NCBI GenBank assembly: GCA_048265185.1
Contig: JBLXBZ010000002.1
Coordinates: 310,001-374,000 of the forward strand
Length of the DNA stretch: 64,000 nt
Direction: 5' to 3'
Source of the DNA: JBLXBZ01 sp048265185
Lineage (GTDB): Bacteria; Pseudomonadota; Alphaproteobacteria; Rhizobiales; Stappiaceae
Shown here: one piece after another, positions 25,837 to 34,896 of the stretch
Layout of the letters: every line of letters starts with the position of its first letter
Position numbering within the stretch: the stretch's first letter is position 1
Notes under the pieces: model-generated
Told to the model about the DNA's origin: nothing
Database searches by the model: none
Seen by the model: only the letters and a program-made list of their open reading frames with translations
Program-made: the position numbers and the translations under genes

Positions 25837-27180
25837 ATGCAGGATCTCATTGACCAGAAGGCGCTTGAGCGAACCGGCGCGCAATTGATTGACGCGGCGC
25901 GCAAGGCGGGAGCGGATGCGGCGGACGCTGTTGCGGTCACTGGCGTTTCGCTGTCTGTTGACGTGCGCAATGGGAAGGTCGAGGAAAGTGAGCGCTCGGA
26001 AGGCAATGACATTACGCTGCGCGTTTTTGTGGGGCGGCGCAGCGCCAGCGTTTCAAGCAATCGCAACGCCAATACGCAAGAGCTTGCCGAACGCGCCGTG
26101 GCCATGGCGCGGGTGGCGCCGGAGGACCCTTTCGCCGGCTTGGCGAAGCCGGAAGAATTGCTACTAGAGTTTCCCGAACTTGAACTTCTGGATGAAACAC
26201 GCGTTTCCGCCGATGAGCTGGCGCGACGAGCGCAAGCAGCCGAAGCTGCAGGACTAACCGTTTCTGGGGTGACGAAATCTGGCGGCGCCAGCGCTTCTTG
26301 GGGCCTTGGCGGAATGGTGCTTACAACCAGCACGGGGTTTTCCGGAGGATATGTCTCTTCGCGTCATGGTCTGTCGATGACGGCGGTGGCAGGCGAGGGC
26401 ACGGGGATGGAGCGGGATTATGATTTCGACTCCCGCACGTTTCTGGAAGACATGGGCTGCGCCGAGGTTATTGGCGCGCGGGCGGGCGAGCGGGCGGTCA
26501 GGCGGCTGTCTCCGCGCAAACTAAGCACGCGTACATGCGACGTGCTTTATGAGCCGCGAGCGGCGCGCTCGCTGATCGGCCATCTGGCGGGGGCGATCAA
26601 TGGCGCGGCCATCGCGCGCGGGACAAGTTTTCTGAAAAACAAAATGAATCAACCGATTTTTGGCTCCAACATCACCATCACGGACGACCCGCGCAAGCGC
26701 CGGGGCGCCGCGACGCGGCCTTTCGATGGCGAAGGGCTTGGCTGCGAACTAATGACGGTGGTGGAAGATGGGGTGTTGAGGAATTGGTTTCTGGATTGCG
26801 CGTCCGCGCGCGAGCTGGAGCTTTCCTCCAACGGGCGGGCCGCGCGCGGCGGCGGCGGGCCATCGCCCAGCGCTACGAATCTCACCCTGCACGCCGGCGA
26901 GAAAACGCCAGAGCAAATGCTCAAAGAGATGGGCGAGGGACTTTTGATCACCGATCTCATCGGTCATGGAGTGAATGGGGTCACGGGAGATTATTCGCGC
27001 GGTGCATCCGGATTTTGGGTGGAGAACGGCGCGATCGCTTATGCGGTAAGTGAAATTACGCTTGCGGGTAATCTGGTTGACATGTTTATGCGCTTGCATC
27101 CTGCTAGCGACCTTGACGATCGTTATTCTGTGGCGACGCCGAGCGTGCTTATCGAAGGAATGACCATTGCAGGCCAATAA
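25837..27180 (+). CDS. pmbA: metalloprotease subunit PmbA/TldE
   Basis: PmbA (TldE) pairs with TldD to form a protease that trims modified peptides such as microcin B17 and degrades CcdA. This 447-residue protein has the family features: an N-terminal domain with VRNGKVE and NDITLRVFVGRRSASVS, then LLITDLIGHGVNGVTGDYSR and GFWVENGAIAYAVSEITLAGN at the C terminus. As expected for the TldE subunit it lacks HExxxH; the TldD gene at 33-35 kb supplies it. AAGGAG is 6 bases before the ATG at 25837. It overlaps the next gene by 14 bases. Confidence 0.93.
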   Translation: MQDLIDQKALERTGAQLIDAARKAGADAADAVAVTGVSLSVDVRNGKVEESERSEGNDITLRVFVGRRSASVSSNRNANTQELAERAVAMARVAPEDPFAGLAKPEELLLEFPELELLDETRVSADELARRAQAAEAAGLTVSGVTKSGGASASWGLGGMVLTTSTGFSGGYVSSRHGLSMTAVAGEGTGMERDYDFDSRTFLEDMGCAEVIGARAGERAVRRLSPRKLSTRTCDVLYEPRAARSLIGHLAGAINGAAIARGTSFLKNKMNQPIFGSNITITDDPRKRRGAATRPFDGEGLGCELMTVVEDGVLRNWFLDCASARELELSSNGRAARGGGGPSPSATNLTLHAGEKTPEQMLKEMGEGLLITDLIGHGVNGVTGDYSRGASGFWVENGAIAYAVSEITLAGNLVDMFMRLHPASDLDDRYSVATPSVLIEGMTIAGQ

Positions 27181-27979
27181 TTTTTCAAGAGGCGGTTTTC
27201 CAGACTTGCTAGACGATCTCAAATTGCTTGAGGACGCTGCGAGGACTGGTGGAGAAATCGCGCGCTCTTATTTTGGCAAAGCGCCCAGGCAATGGACGAA
27301 GGAGCATGATTCCCCGGTCTCCGAAGCGGATATGGCGGTGGACAGGCATTTGTTCGAATATCTGACACATGCGCGTTCCGCCTATGGCTGGTTGTCGGAG
27401 GAGACTATCGACGATCCGCGCCGTCTTGAATGTCAGCGGGTGTTTGTGGTGGATCCCATTGACGGCACGCGCGGGTTCTTGTCAGGAAGCGAAGAGTGGA
27501 CCGTTTCTCTGGCGGTGGTTGAGAATGGGCGACCTGTTGCGGCGGCGCTGTTTTGTCCGCTTAAGAACGAGATGTATTTGGCGGCCGAAGAGCAAGGGGC
27601 GACCTTGAACGGACGCAGGATATCCATAATGCCGCCGGCAGGGCTTCGTGGGGCTAAGGTCGCGGGGCCAAAGCCTGTTTTAGATCTTGGGGCAATGCGG
27701 CAAACGGGGCTTTTGCAAGCGAATTACATTCCTTCGCTTGCCTATAGGCTGGCGAAAGTCGCCGATGGGCGTTTGGATGTGGCGGTGGCGAGAGGGCGTG
27801 CGTCGGATTGGGATCTTGCGGCTTCCGATCTTTTGGTGCAGGAAGCAGGCGGTCGACTGATTGATCTTGAGGGGCGGGGATTGAGTTACAATCGACCTGA
27901 AACGCGTCATCCGGGGTTGATCGCGGCTCATTTGGATTTACTGGATCCGTTGAAAGTGTTGTTTGCTGGTTCGTTGTGA
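27167..27979 (+). CDS. CysQ-like 3'(2'),5'-bisphosphate nucleotidase / inositol monophosphatase family
   Basis: Metal and phosphate motifs of the lithium-sensitive phosphatase family are complete: SEET (77-80), DPIDGT (96-101) and WDLAASD (215-221). Length 270 residues. Proteins in this context are usually annotated as CysQ, which removes 3'-phosphoadenosine 5'-phosphate, but inositol phosphatase activity cannot be excluded. The start is a TTG inside the end of pmbA, with GAAGGA upstream, so translation is coupled. Its place ahead of the Kdo and lipid A genes is conserved in related bacteria. Confidence 0.85.
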   Translation: MQANNFSRGGFPDLLDDLKLLEDAARTGGEIARSYFGKAPRQWTKEHDSPVSEADMAVDRHLFEYLTHARSAYGWLSEETIDDPRRLECQRVFVVDPIDGTRGFLSGSEEWTVSLAVVENGRPVAAALFCPLKNEMYLAAEEQGATLNGRRISIMPPAGLRGAKVAGPKPVLDLGAMRQTGLLQANYIPSLAYRLAKVADGRLDVAVARGRASDWDLAASDLLVQEAGGRLIDLEGRGLSYNRPETRHPGLIAAHLDLLDPLKVLFAGSL

Positions 27980-28023
27980 GACCAGTTGTTCTGGAAACAA
28001 TTTGGATGTGAGTGGAGAAGGTG

Positions 28024-28251
28024 ATGAGCGAAACGAAGCAATTGTTGCATCTTGTGTTTGGCGGCGAGTTGGAAAACCTCGACGGACTGGACTTCCGTGA
28101 CCTTTCCGATCTCGATATTGTCGGAATTTACCCTAATTACGCTGCGGCGCATGACGTGTGGAAGCAAAAGGCGCAGGCCTCCGTCGATAACGCGCATATG
28201 CGTTACTTCATTGTTCACATGCATCGGTTGCTTGACCCGGAAAACGACTGA
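28024..28251 (+). CDS. DUF4170 protein
   Basis: A small acidic cytoplasmic protein of 75 residues with the family's pattern: LHLVFGGEL, FRDLSDLDIVGIYPNYAAA, HDVWKQKAQ and MRYFIVHMHRLLDPE at the end. GGAGAAG lies just before ATG 28024, which I prefer to the GTG at 28012. The function is unknown. It lies between the CysQ-like gene and the acyltransferase/WaaA/LpxK genes, an order I recall as common in Hyphomicrobiales, so a role tied to envelope lipid synthesis is plausible but unproven. Confidence 0.85.
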   Translation: MSETKQLLHLVFGGELENLDGLDFRDLSDLDIVGIYPNYAAAHDVWKQKAQASVDNAHMRYFIVHMHRLLDPEND

Positions 28252-28299
28252 GCCTTTTACTTAAATTTTATAGAGATGTTTTTCTAACGGGGCTGGGCG

Positions 28300-28992
28300 A
28301 TGCTGAAACGTTTGGGCCGACATCCGCGGATCCTGAATGCTGCGGGTTCAATGTTGGCCGGTTATTTAAGTCTGGTGCATAAAACCAGTCAGATGCATCT
28401 GGATCCACCGGATATTTATGAAAAGCTCAGCCCCGACTTGCCCGTCATTATCGCCATGTGGCATGGCCAGCACTTCATGGTGCCGTTCGCTCGTCCGCAG
28501 GGGTGGGATTTTAAAGTGATGATTTCCCGCTCCGCAGATGGTGAGATCAACGCTATTGCGGCGCAAAAGCTCGGTATTGGTCTGATCCGTGCGTCCGGAG
28601 CGCAGAAACGCAGGCAAATAGCCAAGCGCGGCGGCATGCGTGGTTTTATCGAAGCGATGCGCGCGCTCAAGGACGGTTCAAGCATCGCGCTCACCGCAGA
28701 CGTTCCCAAAGGGCCCGCCCGTGTGTCTGGATTGGGCATTGTGCAATTGGCCAAACATTCTGGGCGGCCCATCGTTCCGGTCGCCATAGCCACTAGCCGC
28801 CATATTGATTTGAATAGCTGGGATAAGGCCAGCATTAATTTGCCGTTCAGCCGCATCGGCGTTGCGGTGGGCGAGATGATCCAAGTTTCCAAGGGCGCGG
28901 ATGACGCCGCTCTGGAAGCCTGCCGATTGTCGGTGCAACAAAACCTGAATGAAGCGACGGAGCGGGCTTATCGGATGGCGAAAAGCGAATGA
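28300..28992 (+). CDS. DUF374 lysophospholipid acyltransferase family protein
   Basis: The 230 residues match the DUF374 branch of acyltransferases: WHGQHFM (54-60), which is the HX-type catalytic region, SRSADGEI (76-83), GIGLIRASGAQKRRQ, and TADVPKGPARVSGLGIVQLA. An N-terminal hydrophobic stretch may anchor it to the inner membrane. The gene ends with an ATGA overlap into waaA, which strongly suggests a lipid A-related step. The exact acyl acceptor is not known from sequence. Confidence 0.88.
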   Translation: MLKRLGRHPRILNAAGSMLAGYLSLVHKTSQMHLDPPDIYEKLSPDLPVIIAMWHGQHFMVPFARPQGWDFKVMISRSADGEINAIAAQKLGIGLIRASGAQKRRQIAKRGGMRGFIEAMRALKDGSSIALTADVPKGPARVSGLGIVQLAKHSGRPIVPVAIATSRHIDLNSWDKASINLPFSRIGVAVGEMIQVSKGADDAALEACRLSVQQNLNEATERAYRMAKSE

Positions 28993-30392
28993 CGCCAGAT
29001 GCGACTCCAGAGCGAGGGGCGGAAGGCGACGTTTCCCAGTCCGCCTTTCCCGAACGTGGCGTGTCGTCAGCGCCGCGCGGCGGCGCGTTTCTAGCCTATC
29101 ACCTTATTGGTCGCATGGCCGGGCCGATTTTGTCTTTGGTTTTCGCGCGCAGGGCCAAACGCGGCAAGGAAGACCCTAGTCGGCGTTCCGAACGTTTTGG
29201 CGTGAGCGCGCTGTCCCGTCCGTCGGGGCCGGTGATCTGGATTCATGCGGCCTCCGTTGGCGAAACCAATGCGGTCATGCCTTTGATCAATCGTTTCGTC
29301 TCGCTTGGCGTGAATGTTGTTTTGACCAGCGGAACCGTGACGTCGGCCGCTTTTGCGGCCGAACGGCTGCCGCAAGGGGCGCTGCATCAATATGTTCCTT
29401 ATGACATGCCGCAAGCGATACAAAAATTTCTACGTCATTGGCGCCCATCATTGGCGATCATTGTGGAATCTGAAATCTGGCCAAACACGATCGCCGTTCT
29501 GAAGCGAGGAAAAGTTCCGGTCGTGCTCGTTAATGGCCGCATGTCCGAGCGCTCTCTGCGTGGTTGGCGGCGGTGGCGTAAAATCGCTAGCCAATTGTTT
29601 GGAGCGATTGATCTGTGTTTGGCCCGTACGCCGCAAGATGGTGAAAATTATAGCGTCTTGGGCGCGCCATGTGTCGTCAACGTGGGAGATATGAAATTCG
29701 ATAGCCTTGTCAGCGCGCCTGACGTTGAAAGCTACGCTAAACTTTCGCAACAGATTGGCGAGCGCTCCTGCTGGCTGGCGGCGAGCACTCATGCGGGAGA
29801 AGAAGAGCTGATCGCAAAAGCGCATTTGGCGATGAAAAAGAGCTTGCCTTCGCTGTTGACGTTTCTCGCCCCTCGGCATCCGGCCCGCGCGAAAGAAATT
29901 CAGGCTTTGCTTGAAGGTCTTGGACTGAAGGTTGGTCGATATTCAGACAATGAACCGATCAGTGAAGATCTGGATGTCTATCTGATCGATACGATTGGAG
30001 AAATGGGCTTGTTTTACCAAGCTGCGCCTCTGGTTGTCCTTGGAGGGTCTTTCGCGGCCCATGGCGGTCATAATCCATTGGAGGCGGCGCAATGTGATTG
30101 CGCGATTTTGTCCGGGCCGGATATTGGCAATCAAGTGGAGATTTTTGACCCGCTGTTGCGCGCGGGTGGGGCTCAAATTGTTGAGGACGCCCAGATTCTT
30201 GCGGAAATCGCCGCGGCGATTTTGCTGCGCCCGGAGAAGATGGCGTTTATGGCCAAAGCCGCAAAACAGGTGGCGATTGAAGGTGGTGGCGCTGCGGAGC
30301 GGGTCATCGAGCAGCTGCAACCCTATTTGCGCGCCATGAAACAGGCTGACGTTACGGTTGAGGTAAACGGCGCAGAGGCGCGGAAAAAATGA
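28989..30392 (+). CDS. waaA: 3-deoxy-D-manno-octulosonic acid transferase
   Basis: WaaA (KdtA) transfers Kdo from CMP-Kdo to the lipid A precursor at the inner membrane. IWIHAASVGETNAV carries the catalytic glutamate (E92), LTSGTVTSA and VESEIWPN are family motifs, and GGSFAAHGGHNPLEAA is the C-terminal donor-binding region. An N-terminal hydrophobic segment (FLAYHLIGRMAGPILSLVFA) would bind the membrane. At 467 residues it is slightly long because of a 35-residue hydrophilic N terminus. It overlaps both neighbours by four bases, giving tight coupling with the acyltransferase and lpxK. Confidence 0.95.
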   Translation: MTPDATPERGAEGDVSQSAFPERGVSSAPRGGAFLAYHLIGRMAGPILSLVFARRAKRGKEDPSRRSERFGVSALSRPSGPVIWIHAASVGETNAVMPLINRFVSLGVNVVLTSGTVTSAAFAAERLPQGALHQYVPYDMPQAIQKFLRHWRPSLAIIVESEIWPNTIAVLKRGKVPVVLVNGRMSERSLRGWRRWRKIASQLFGAIDLCLARTPQDGENYSVLGAPCVVNVGDMKFDSLVSAPDVESYAKLSQQIGERSCWLAASTHAGEEELIAKAHLAMKKSLPSLLTFLAPRHPARAKEIQALLEGLGLKVGRYSDNEPISEDLDVYLIDTIGEMGLFYQAAPLVVLGGSFAAHGGHNPLEAAQCDCAILSGPDIGNQVEIFDPLLRAGGAQIVEDAQILAEIAAAILLRPEKMAFMAKAAKQVAIEGGGAAERVIEQLQPYLRAMKQADVTVEVNGAEARKK

Positions 30393-31402
30393 GTTTCCTA
30401 GCCAAATCTCCAATTTTTTGGCGGAGGGAGCGTAAAACGTTCATAGCCTGCTTGCTTTGGCCTATTGGCGTTTTGGTGGGCGGCGTCACGGGGCGCAGGA
30501 TGTTGCGAAACCCACGCGCCCGCGCTTCGGTTCCAGTGGTTTGCATCGGTAATTTTGTCGTTGGCGGGGTTGGAAAGACGCCCTTCATTTTGATGCTGGC
30601 GGGAATGATGAAAGCGCGCGGGCGTGCGCCTGTGTTTTTATCGCGTGGGTTCGGTGGACGGCTAAAGGGGCCGGTTCTTGTGGACCCCTCCGTTCATAAC
30701 GCTGGGGACGTTGGGGACGAGGCTTTATTGCTGGCGGCGCAGGGGCCTACGGTGGTGTCGGCGGATCGGGGGGCGGGGGCGCGGCTCGCTCAAGGTCTTG
30801 GCGATCTCATTTTGATGGACGATGGTTTTCAAAATCCGGTCTTGCATAAGGATTACTCCATCGTTCTTGTGGATGGAGAAACGGGAATCGGCAACGGCTT
30901 GTGTTTGCCCGCGGGGCCTTTGCGCGCTCGTCCGGAAGTTCAAATTCTGAAGACGGATCATCTGGTCGTCGTGGGGGAGGGGAAGCGCGCTGATTCTATG
31001 GCGCGTCTGGCCCAGAACAAGGGCGTGCCTGTTTCCAGCGCTTATCTAAGCGCCAGCGCAAATCAATCTCTTGTCGGCGCGCAAGTTCTGGCTTTCGCCG
31101 GAATTGGTCGGCCGGAAAAATTATTCAAAACCATTGAAGCGTTGGGGGGGGAGATCGTCGCCCGCCGCTCTTTCGCCGACCATCATCCCTATTCGCCAGC
31201 GGATGCGGCGGCTCTGCTTTCACTGGCGCAAGAGCGAAACCTTCAGCTTATCACCACAAGCAAGGATATGGCGCGGTTGAAACGCGTTGAAGAAGAAGCG
31301 CTGCGGCGGCTTGCGTCAGTGACGCGCGTTGTCGACGTGGAGATGCGGCTGGAAGACGAACAGAGCTTTCTCGCCCACATCGACGGAATTTTGAAAGCTT
31401 GA
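30389..31402 (+). CDS. lpxK: tetraacyldisaccharide 4'-kinase
   Basis: LpxK phosphorylates the 4' position of the lipid A disaccharide. The N-terminal segment (FIACLLWPIGVLVGGVTG) anchors it to the membrane, followed by VCIGNFVVGGVGKTP with the P-loop at 58-65, FLSRGFGGRLKGP, GDEALLLA, LILMDDGFQNP and, near the end, FADHHPYSPAD and LITTSKDMARL. At 337 residues it is of normal length. It starts within the waaA stop codon (ATGA). Confidence 0.95.
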   Translation: MSFLAKSPIFWRRERKTFIACLLWPIGVLVGGVTGRRMLRNPRARASVPVVCIGNFVVGGVGKTPFILMLAGMMKARGRAPVFLSRGFGGRLKGPVLVDPSVHNAGDVGDEALLLAAQGPTVVSADRGAGARLAQGLGDLILMDDGFQNPVLHKDYSIVLVDGETGIGNGLCLPAGPLRARPEVQILKTDHLVVVGEGKRADSMARLAQNKGVPVSSAYLSASANQSLVGAQVLAFAGIGRPEKLFKTIEALGGEIVARRSFADHHPYSPADAAALLSLAQERNLQLITTSKDMARLKRVEEEALRRLASVTRVVDVEMRLEDEQSFLAHIDGILKA

Positions 31403-31424
31403 ACAGCCGCCATTTCGACGCGTT

Positions 31425-31643
31425 TTACGCTTGCGAGAATTGCTCGTAACGCGCGTGCGCGGCGTTGGCGTCCACATAGGCTTCCTGACGCGAGACGCTC
31501 CAGTATTTTAATTCGTCAAGGGGAATAGCGGTTCCACTCACGGCGCAGCGTATGAAATTTCCCGGAGCTTCGACCTGAAAGTCGGCGTCAAGAAAACGAA
31601 TCTTCGCCTCGCCCGGTAGTTTCGGTGTTTCACGACGGTTCAT
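31425..31643 (-). CDS. DUF2093 protein
   Basis: A 72-residue protein with the conserved DUF2093 pattern: AKIRFLDADFQVEAPGNFIR, CAVSGTAIPLDELKYWSVSR and QEAYVDANAAHARYE. It has no signal peptide. AAGG lies 6 bases before the second of two adjacent ATG codons, which I use. It converges with lpxK and is next to it in many Hyphomicrobiales, but it is on the opposite strand here, so it is not part of that operon. The function is unknown. Confidence 0.87.
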   Translation of the reverse strand: MNRRETPKLPGEAKIRFLDADFQVEAPGNFIRCAVSGTAIPLDELKYWSVSRQEAYVDANAAHARYEQFSQA

Positions 31644-31725
31644 CATACCTTAGCATGGACCTTCTATTGAACATCTACATCAGTGAAAGCTTAGATAACG
31701 TCTGCCACAGGATTTTACCAGCCAT

Positions 31726-32691
31726 ATGAGTAAAATTGATCATTCGTCTGAAGCGAAACACGATCACGCGGGCCACGATCACGCGGGCCACGATCATTCG
31801 GACCATGGCCATAGTCATGCGCCTGACGTAACCGCGCGCAACTCAAAGGCGGTGGCTATCGCCGCTTGCTTGACGGGCGGGTTCATGGTTGTCGAGGCTG
31901 TGGGGGGCGTTCTCTCTGGTTCGCTCGCCTTGCTGGCCGACGCCGCGCATATGGTCACCGACACGGCGTCTCTGGCGCTGGCGTGGTGGGCGTTTCAACA
32001 ATCGCGAAAGCCCGCTAACGACGCTCTGACTTTTGGTCGCCACCGGCTGCCGGTTCTGGTGGCGTTCGCCAACGCCGTTATCTTGATTCTCTTGAGCTTG
32101 TGGATTGTGATTGAAGCGGTGGAGCGATTGGTGACTCCCACCACCGTTTTGGCCGGGCCGATGCTGATCGTGGCGTTTGTGGGGCTGGGCGTGAATGTCG
32201 CCGCCTTTTTCATTTTGACGCGTGGGGGCGACAACTCTCTTAATATACGCTCCGCAGTTTTGCATGTTCTAGGGGATCTACTGGGATCAGTCGCGGCGAT
32301 TGTCGCGGCTTTGGTGATCATGGCGACGGGGTGGATGCCCATTGATCCGATCTTGTCGGTGTTGGTCTCCGTGTTAATTCTTCGTTCCGCCGTGGCGGTG
32401 CTGCGCCAATCGGCGCATATTCTGCTTGAGGGGGCGCCGGAAGGGGTTGATCGCGATAATCTGGCCGAGACCCTTGTCGACGCAAATGACGGCCTCACAG
32501 AGGTGCATCACATACATGTATGGTCGTTGTCGGAAGGGAAAGCGCAAGCGACATTGCATGCTGTTATTCCCGATCCGGCGCAAGACGAACGCGTGACCGG
32601 TAATGTCAGGCGGTTGTTGCGCTCTCGTTTCGGCATTGAACATGTGACTATCGAAGTGGAGCGCCCGGGATCTTGCGCGGATTCAAAATAA
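31726..32691 (+). CDS. cation diffusion facilitator, probable zinc/cobalt exporter
   Basis: The 321-residue protein begins with a histidine/aspartate-rich cytoplasmic tail, then six membrane helices and a C-terminal metal-sensing domain (VHHIHVWSLSEGKAQATLHAV). The two HxxxD metal sites in helices 2 and 5 are HMVTD and HVLGD, a pattern typical of Zn2+-transporting members such as CzcD and ZitB. It would export metal from the cytoplasm using the proton gradient. It is divergent from the DUF2093 gene; no metal-sensing regulator gene is adjacent. Confidence 0.93.
   Translation: MSKIDHSSEAKHDHAGHDHAGHDHSDHGHSHAPDVTARNSKAVAIAACLTGGFMVVEAVGGVLSGSLALLADAAHMVTDTASLALAWWAFQQSRKPANDALTFGRHRLPVLVAFANAVILILLSLWIVIEAVERLVTPTTVLAGPMLIVAFVGLGVNVAAFFILTRGGDNSLNIRSAVLHVLGDLLGSVAAIVAALVIMATGWMPIDPILSVLVSVLILRSAVAVLRQSAHILLEGAPEGVDRDNLAETLVDANDGLTEVHHIHVWSLSEGKAQATLHAVIPDPAQDERVTGNVRRLLRSRFGIEHVTIEVERPGSCADSK
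31759..31796 (+). repeat. 15-base tandem repeat in the histidine-rich tail
   Basis: Two perfect copies of CACGATCACGCGGGC (31759-31773, 31774-31788) are followed by a partial third copy. They encode HDHAG repeats of the metal-binding N terminus. Such a repeat could change copy number by slippage in whole codons without a frameshift. Confidence 0.8.
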
Positions 32692-32723
32692 ATGCGTGAG
32701 AAGCTTTGGGGGGCGCAAGGCTT

Positions 32724-33368
32724 TTAAAAGTCGTCTTTGATTACATAGCCGCCGGAGTCCAGAAGGTTAAACTCCGAAAGACAGGCGCGCAGGTTGGCGG
32801 CGTCGGTATAATGGAGGATTTTGAGACCTGCGGCGCGCGCAGCTTCCAGACGTTCCGGCTGGGCGCTGACGAAGAGACTTGTCCGAGGCGGATGACCGTA
32901 ACGCTCGCAAAGCTTGCAAAAGAGCGCGGGGTCAGACATGGACGCGCCGAATTCTGCCGACGCATGGGCCATATCGCCAAAAATATCCATGGCTTCAGGG
33001 GCGCAGCTCTCTAACGCCTCTTTCATCGCCATGGCGCCGTTGTCAAGGAGAACGGCGTCGGCATTCTCAGATACGCTGCTTGCTAAAGCCAGAGTTTGCG
33101 GACGCGGTTTCATCATGGCCTTATGGATGGCTGTCCAGGCGTCACGGTTAATTGGATAACCAAGCAAGCGCGCAAATTCATCCAGATAGTCAGTGGCGGC
33201 GTTTGGAGCGCCGGCGCTGGCGGCGGCTTCAAATCCTGAGGCCCAGATCGCCGCATGAACTTCTTGCGCGCTTTTGCCAGACAGGCGCGCGAGGTCCATC
33301 AGGCGCTGCTCGCGATTCAAGTCGTAAAGAACGCCATCCAGATCGAAAATGACGAGGGTCGGCTGCAC
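32724..33368 (-). CDS. HAD family hydrolase
   Basis: The N-terminal motif FDLDGVLYD provides the nucleophile D9 and acid D11 of haloacid dehalogenase-type phosphatases. A helical cap follows (MDLARLSGKSAQEVHAAIWA), then VLLDNGAMA at motif II and SLFVSAQPERLEAARAAGLK near motif IV. The motif II serine/threonine reads D-N, so activity is less certain. The pattern is that of HAD-IA enzymes; the substrate is unknown. It begins 18 bases after the tldD stop codon and is likely co-transcribed with it. Confidence 0.82.
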   Translation of the reverse strand: MQPTLVIFDLDGVLYDLNREQRLMDLARLSGKSAQEVHAAIWASGFEAAASAGAPNAATDYLDEFARLLGYPINRDAWTAIHKAMMKPRPQTLALASSVSENADAVLLDNGAMAMKEALESCAPEAMDIFGDMAHASAEFGASMSDPALFCKLCERYGHPPRTSLFVSAQPERLEAARAAGLKILHYTDAANLRACLSEFNLLDSGGYVIKDDF

Positions 33369-33386
33369 AAGACTATCCCATTCAGT

Positions 33387-34811
33387 TTAAACGGCGGTGC
33401 CGCCAACAGTCATCGCGTTGATGCGTAAAGAGGGCTGGCCAACGCCCACCGGCACGCCTTGCCCCTGTTTTCCGCAGGTGCCGATTCCCGGATCCAGCGC
33501 CATGTCGTCGCCAATCATGGAAATGCGGGTGAGGGCGTCCGGACCGTTGCCAATGAGCATCGCGCCTTTGATCGGAGCGCCAATTTTGCCGTTCTCAATG
33601 CGGTAGGCTTCCGTACAGGAAAAAACAAATTTTCCTGACGTGATGTCCACTTGCCCGCCGCCGAAAGAGACGGCGTAAATTCCATCTTTCACGCTTTCGA
33701 GAATTTCCGCCGGGTTCTTGTCGCCGCTTTTCATGACCGTGTTGGTCATGCGGGGCATTGGAATATGCGCATAGGACTGACGACGGCCGTTGCCGGTGGG
33801 CTTCATCCCCATGAGTCGGGCGTTTTGCCTGTCTTGCATGTAGCCGACGAGAATCCCGTCTTCGATCAACGGAGTGCAATTTGTCGGCGTGCCTTCGTCG
33901 TCAATGCTCAAGGAGCCGCGCCGGTTGGCGATCGTGCCGTCATCAACGATGGTGACGCCTTTGGCGGCGACTTGCTCTCCCATTAACCCGGCGAAGGCTG
34001 ACGTCTTCTTGCGGTTGAAGTCGCCTTCCAGCCCATGTCCCACGGCTTCGTGAAGGAGGATGCCCGGCCAGCCATTGCCCAGAACAACGTCAAAGGTTCC
34101 GGCGGGGGCGGGAATGGCGTCAAGGTTTACGAGAGCCTGACGCAGCGCTTCGCCAACGGCGAAGCGCCATTTGGGTTCAGAGATAAACTCTCCAAAGTCG
34201 GCGCGGCCTCCCATGCCGTAAGAGCCGCTCTCTTGTTTGTCGCCGTCGCCGGCGACGATGGTGACGCTGAAACGCACTAATGGGCGTATGTCGCTGACCC
34301 TGTGGCCGTCGGCGCGTAATATATTGATCACCTGCCATGAGGCCGCCAGCGAGATTGTGACTTGACGAACCCGTGGGTCGCTGGCGCGCGCATAGGCGTC
34401 GATGGTTTGCAGCAGGGTGACTTTTTGCTCAAAACTTGGAGCTTCAAGGGGGCTGACGTCAGTGTAAAGGCGTTTGTTGGTTCGCGCGGGAGCGGAGGCG
34501 TAGACGCCCGAATGGCCGGTGGTTACGGCGCTGACGGCGCTGGCCGCCCGCTTCAAGGCGGCCTCGGAAACGTCACCGGAATGAGCGTAGCCGGCGGCTT
34601 CTCCCGCCACGGCGCGCAGACCAAAGCCTTGTCCTGTGTCGTAATTGGCGCCTTTGAGGCGGCCGTTATCGAACACAAGGCTTTCGCTTTGCCGATACTC
34701 GATAAACAATTCGCCGTCATCTGCGTTCATGAGAACGTCTGCGGTTATTTTTCGCGCGGCGTCTTCGCCAAGATCCGAGTTGGCCAAAAGGTCGGTGACG
34801 GCGTTTTGCAT
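33387..34811 (-). CDS. tldD: metalloprotease TldD
   Basis: TldD is the catalytic subunit of the TldD/TldE protease. The zinc motif HEAVGH (HExxxH) is at residues 254-259 in GILLHEAVGHGLEGDFNRK, and the C-terminal cysteine region FVFSCTEAYRIENGKIG, as well as GDDMALDPGIGTCGKQGQGVPVGVGQP, is typical of the family. At 474 residues the length is normal. The partner gene pmbA is about 6 kb to the left on the other strand. An IalB-like gene lies upstream on the same strand, 85 bases away. Confidence 0.95.
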   Translation of the reverse strand: MQNAVTDLLANSDLGEDAARKITADVLMNADDGELFIEYRQSESLVFDNGRLKGANYDTGQGFGLRAVAGEAAGYAHSGDVSEAALKRAASAVSAVTTGHSGVYASAPARTNKRLYTDVSPLEAPSFEQKVTLLQTIDAYARASDPRVRQVTISLAASWQVINILRADGHRVSDIRPLVRFSVTIVAGDGDKQESGSYGMGGRADFGEFISEPKWRFAVGEALRQALVNLDAIPAPAGTFDVVLGNGWPGILLHEAVGHGLEGDFNRKKTSAFAGLMGEQVAAKGVTIVDDGTIANRRGSLSIDDEGTPTNCTPLIEDGILVGYMQDRQNARLMGMKPTGNGRRQSYAHIPMPRMTNTVMKSGDKNPAEILESVKDGIYAVSFGGGQVDITSGKFVFSCTEAYRIENGKIGAPIKGAMLIGNGPDALTRISMIGDDMALDPGIGTCGKQGQGVPVGVGQPSLRINAMTVGGTAV

Positions 34812-34896
34812 TTGAAAAACTCTTTTTCTTCGTCAGAAATTCATGGGCGACGATTTAAACGCGAATGCGGCGGTTTCACCTCAAAGGGCTTGGCTT

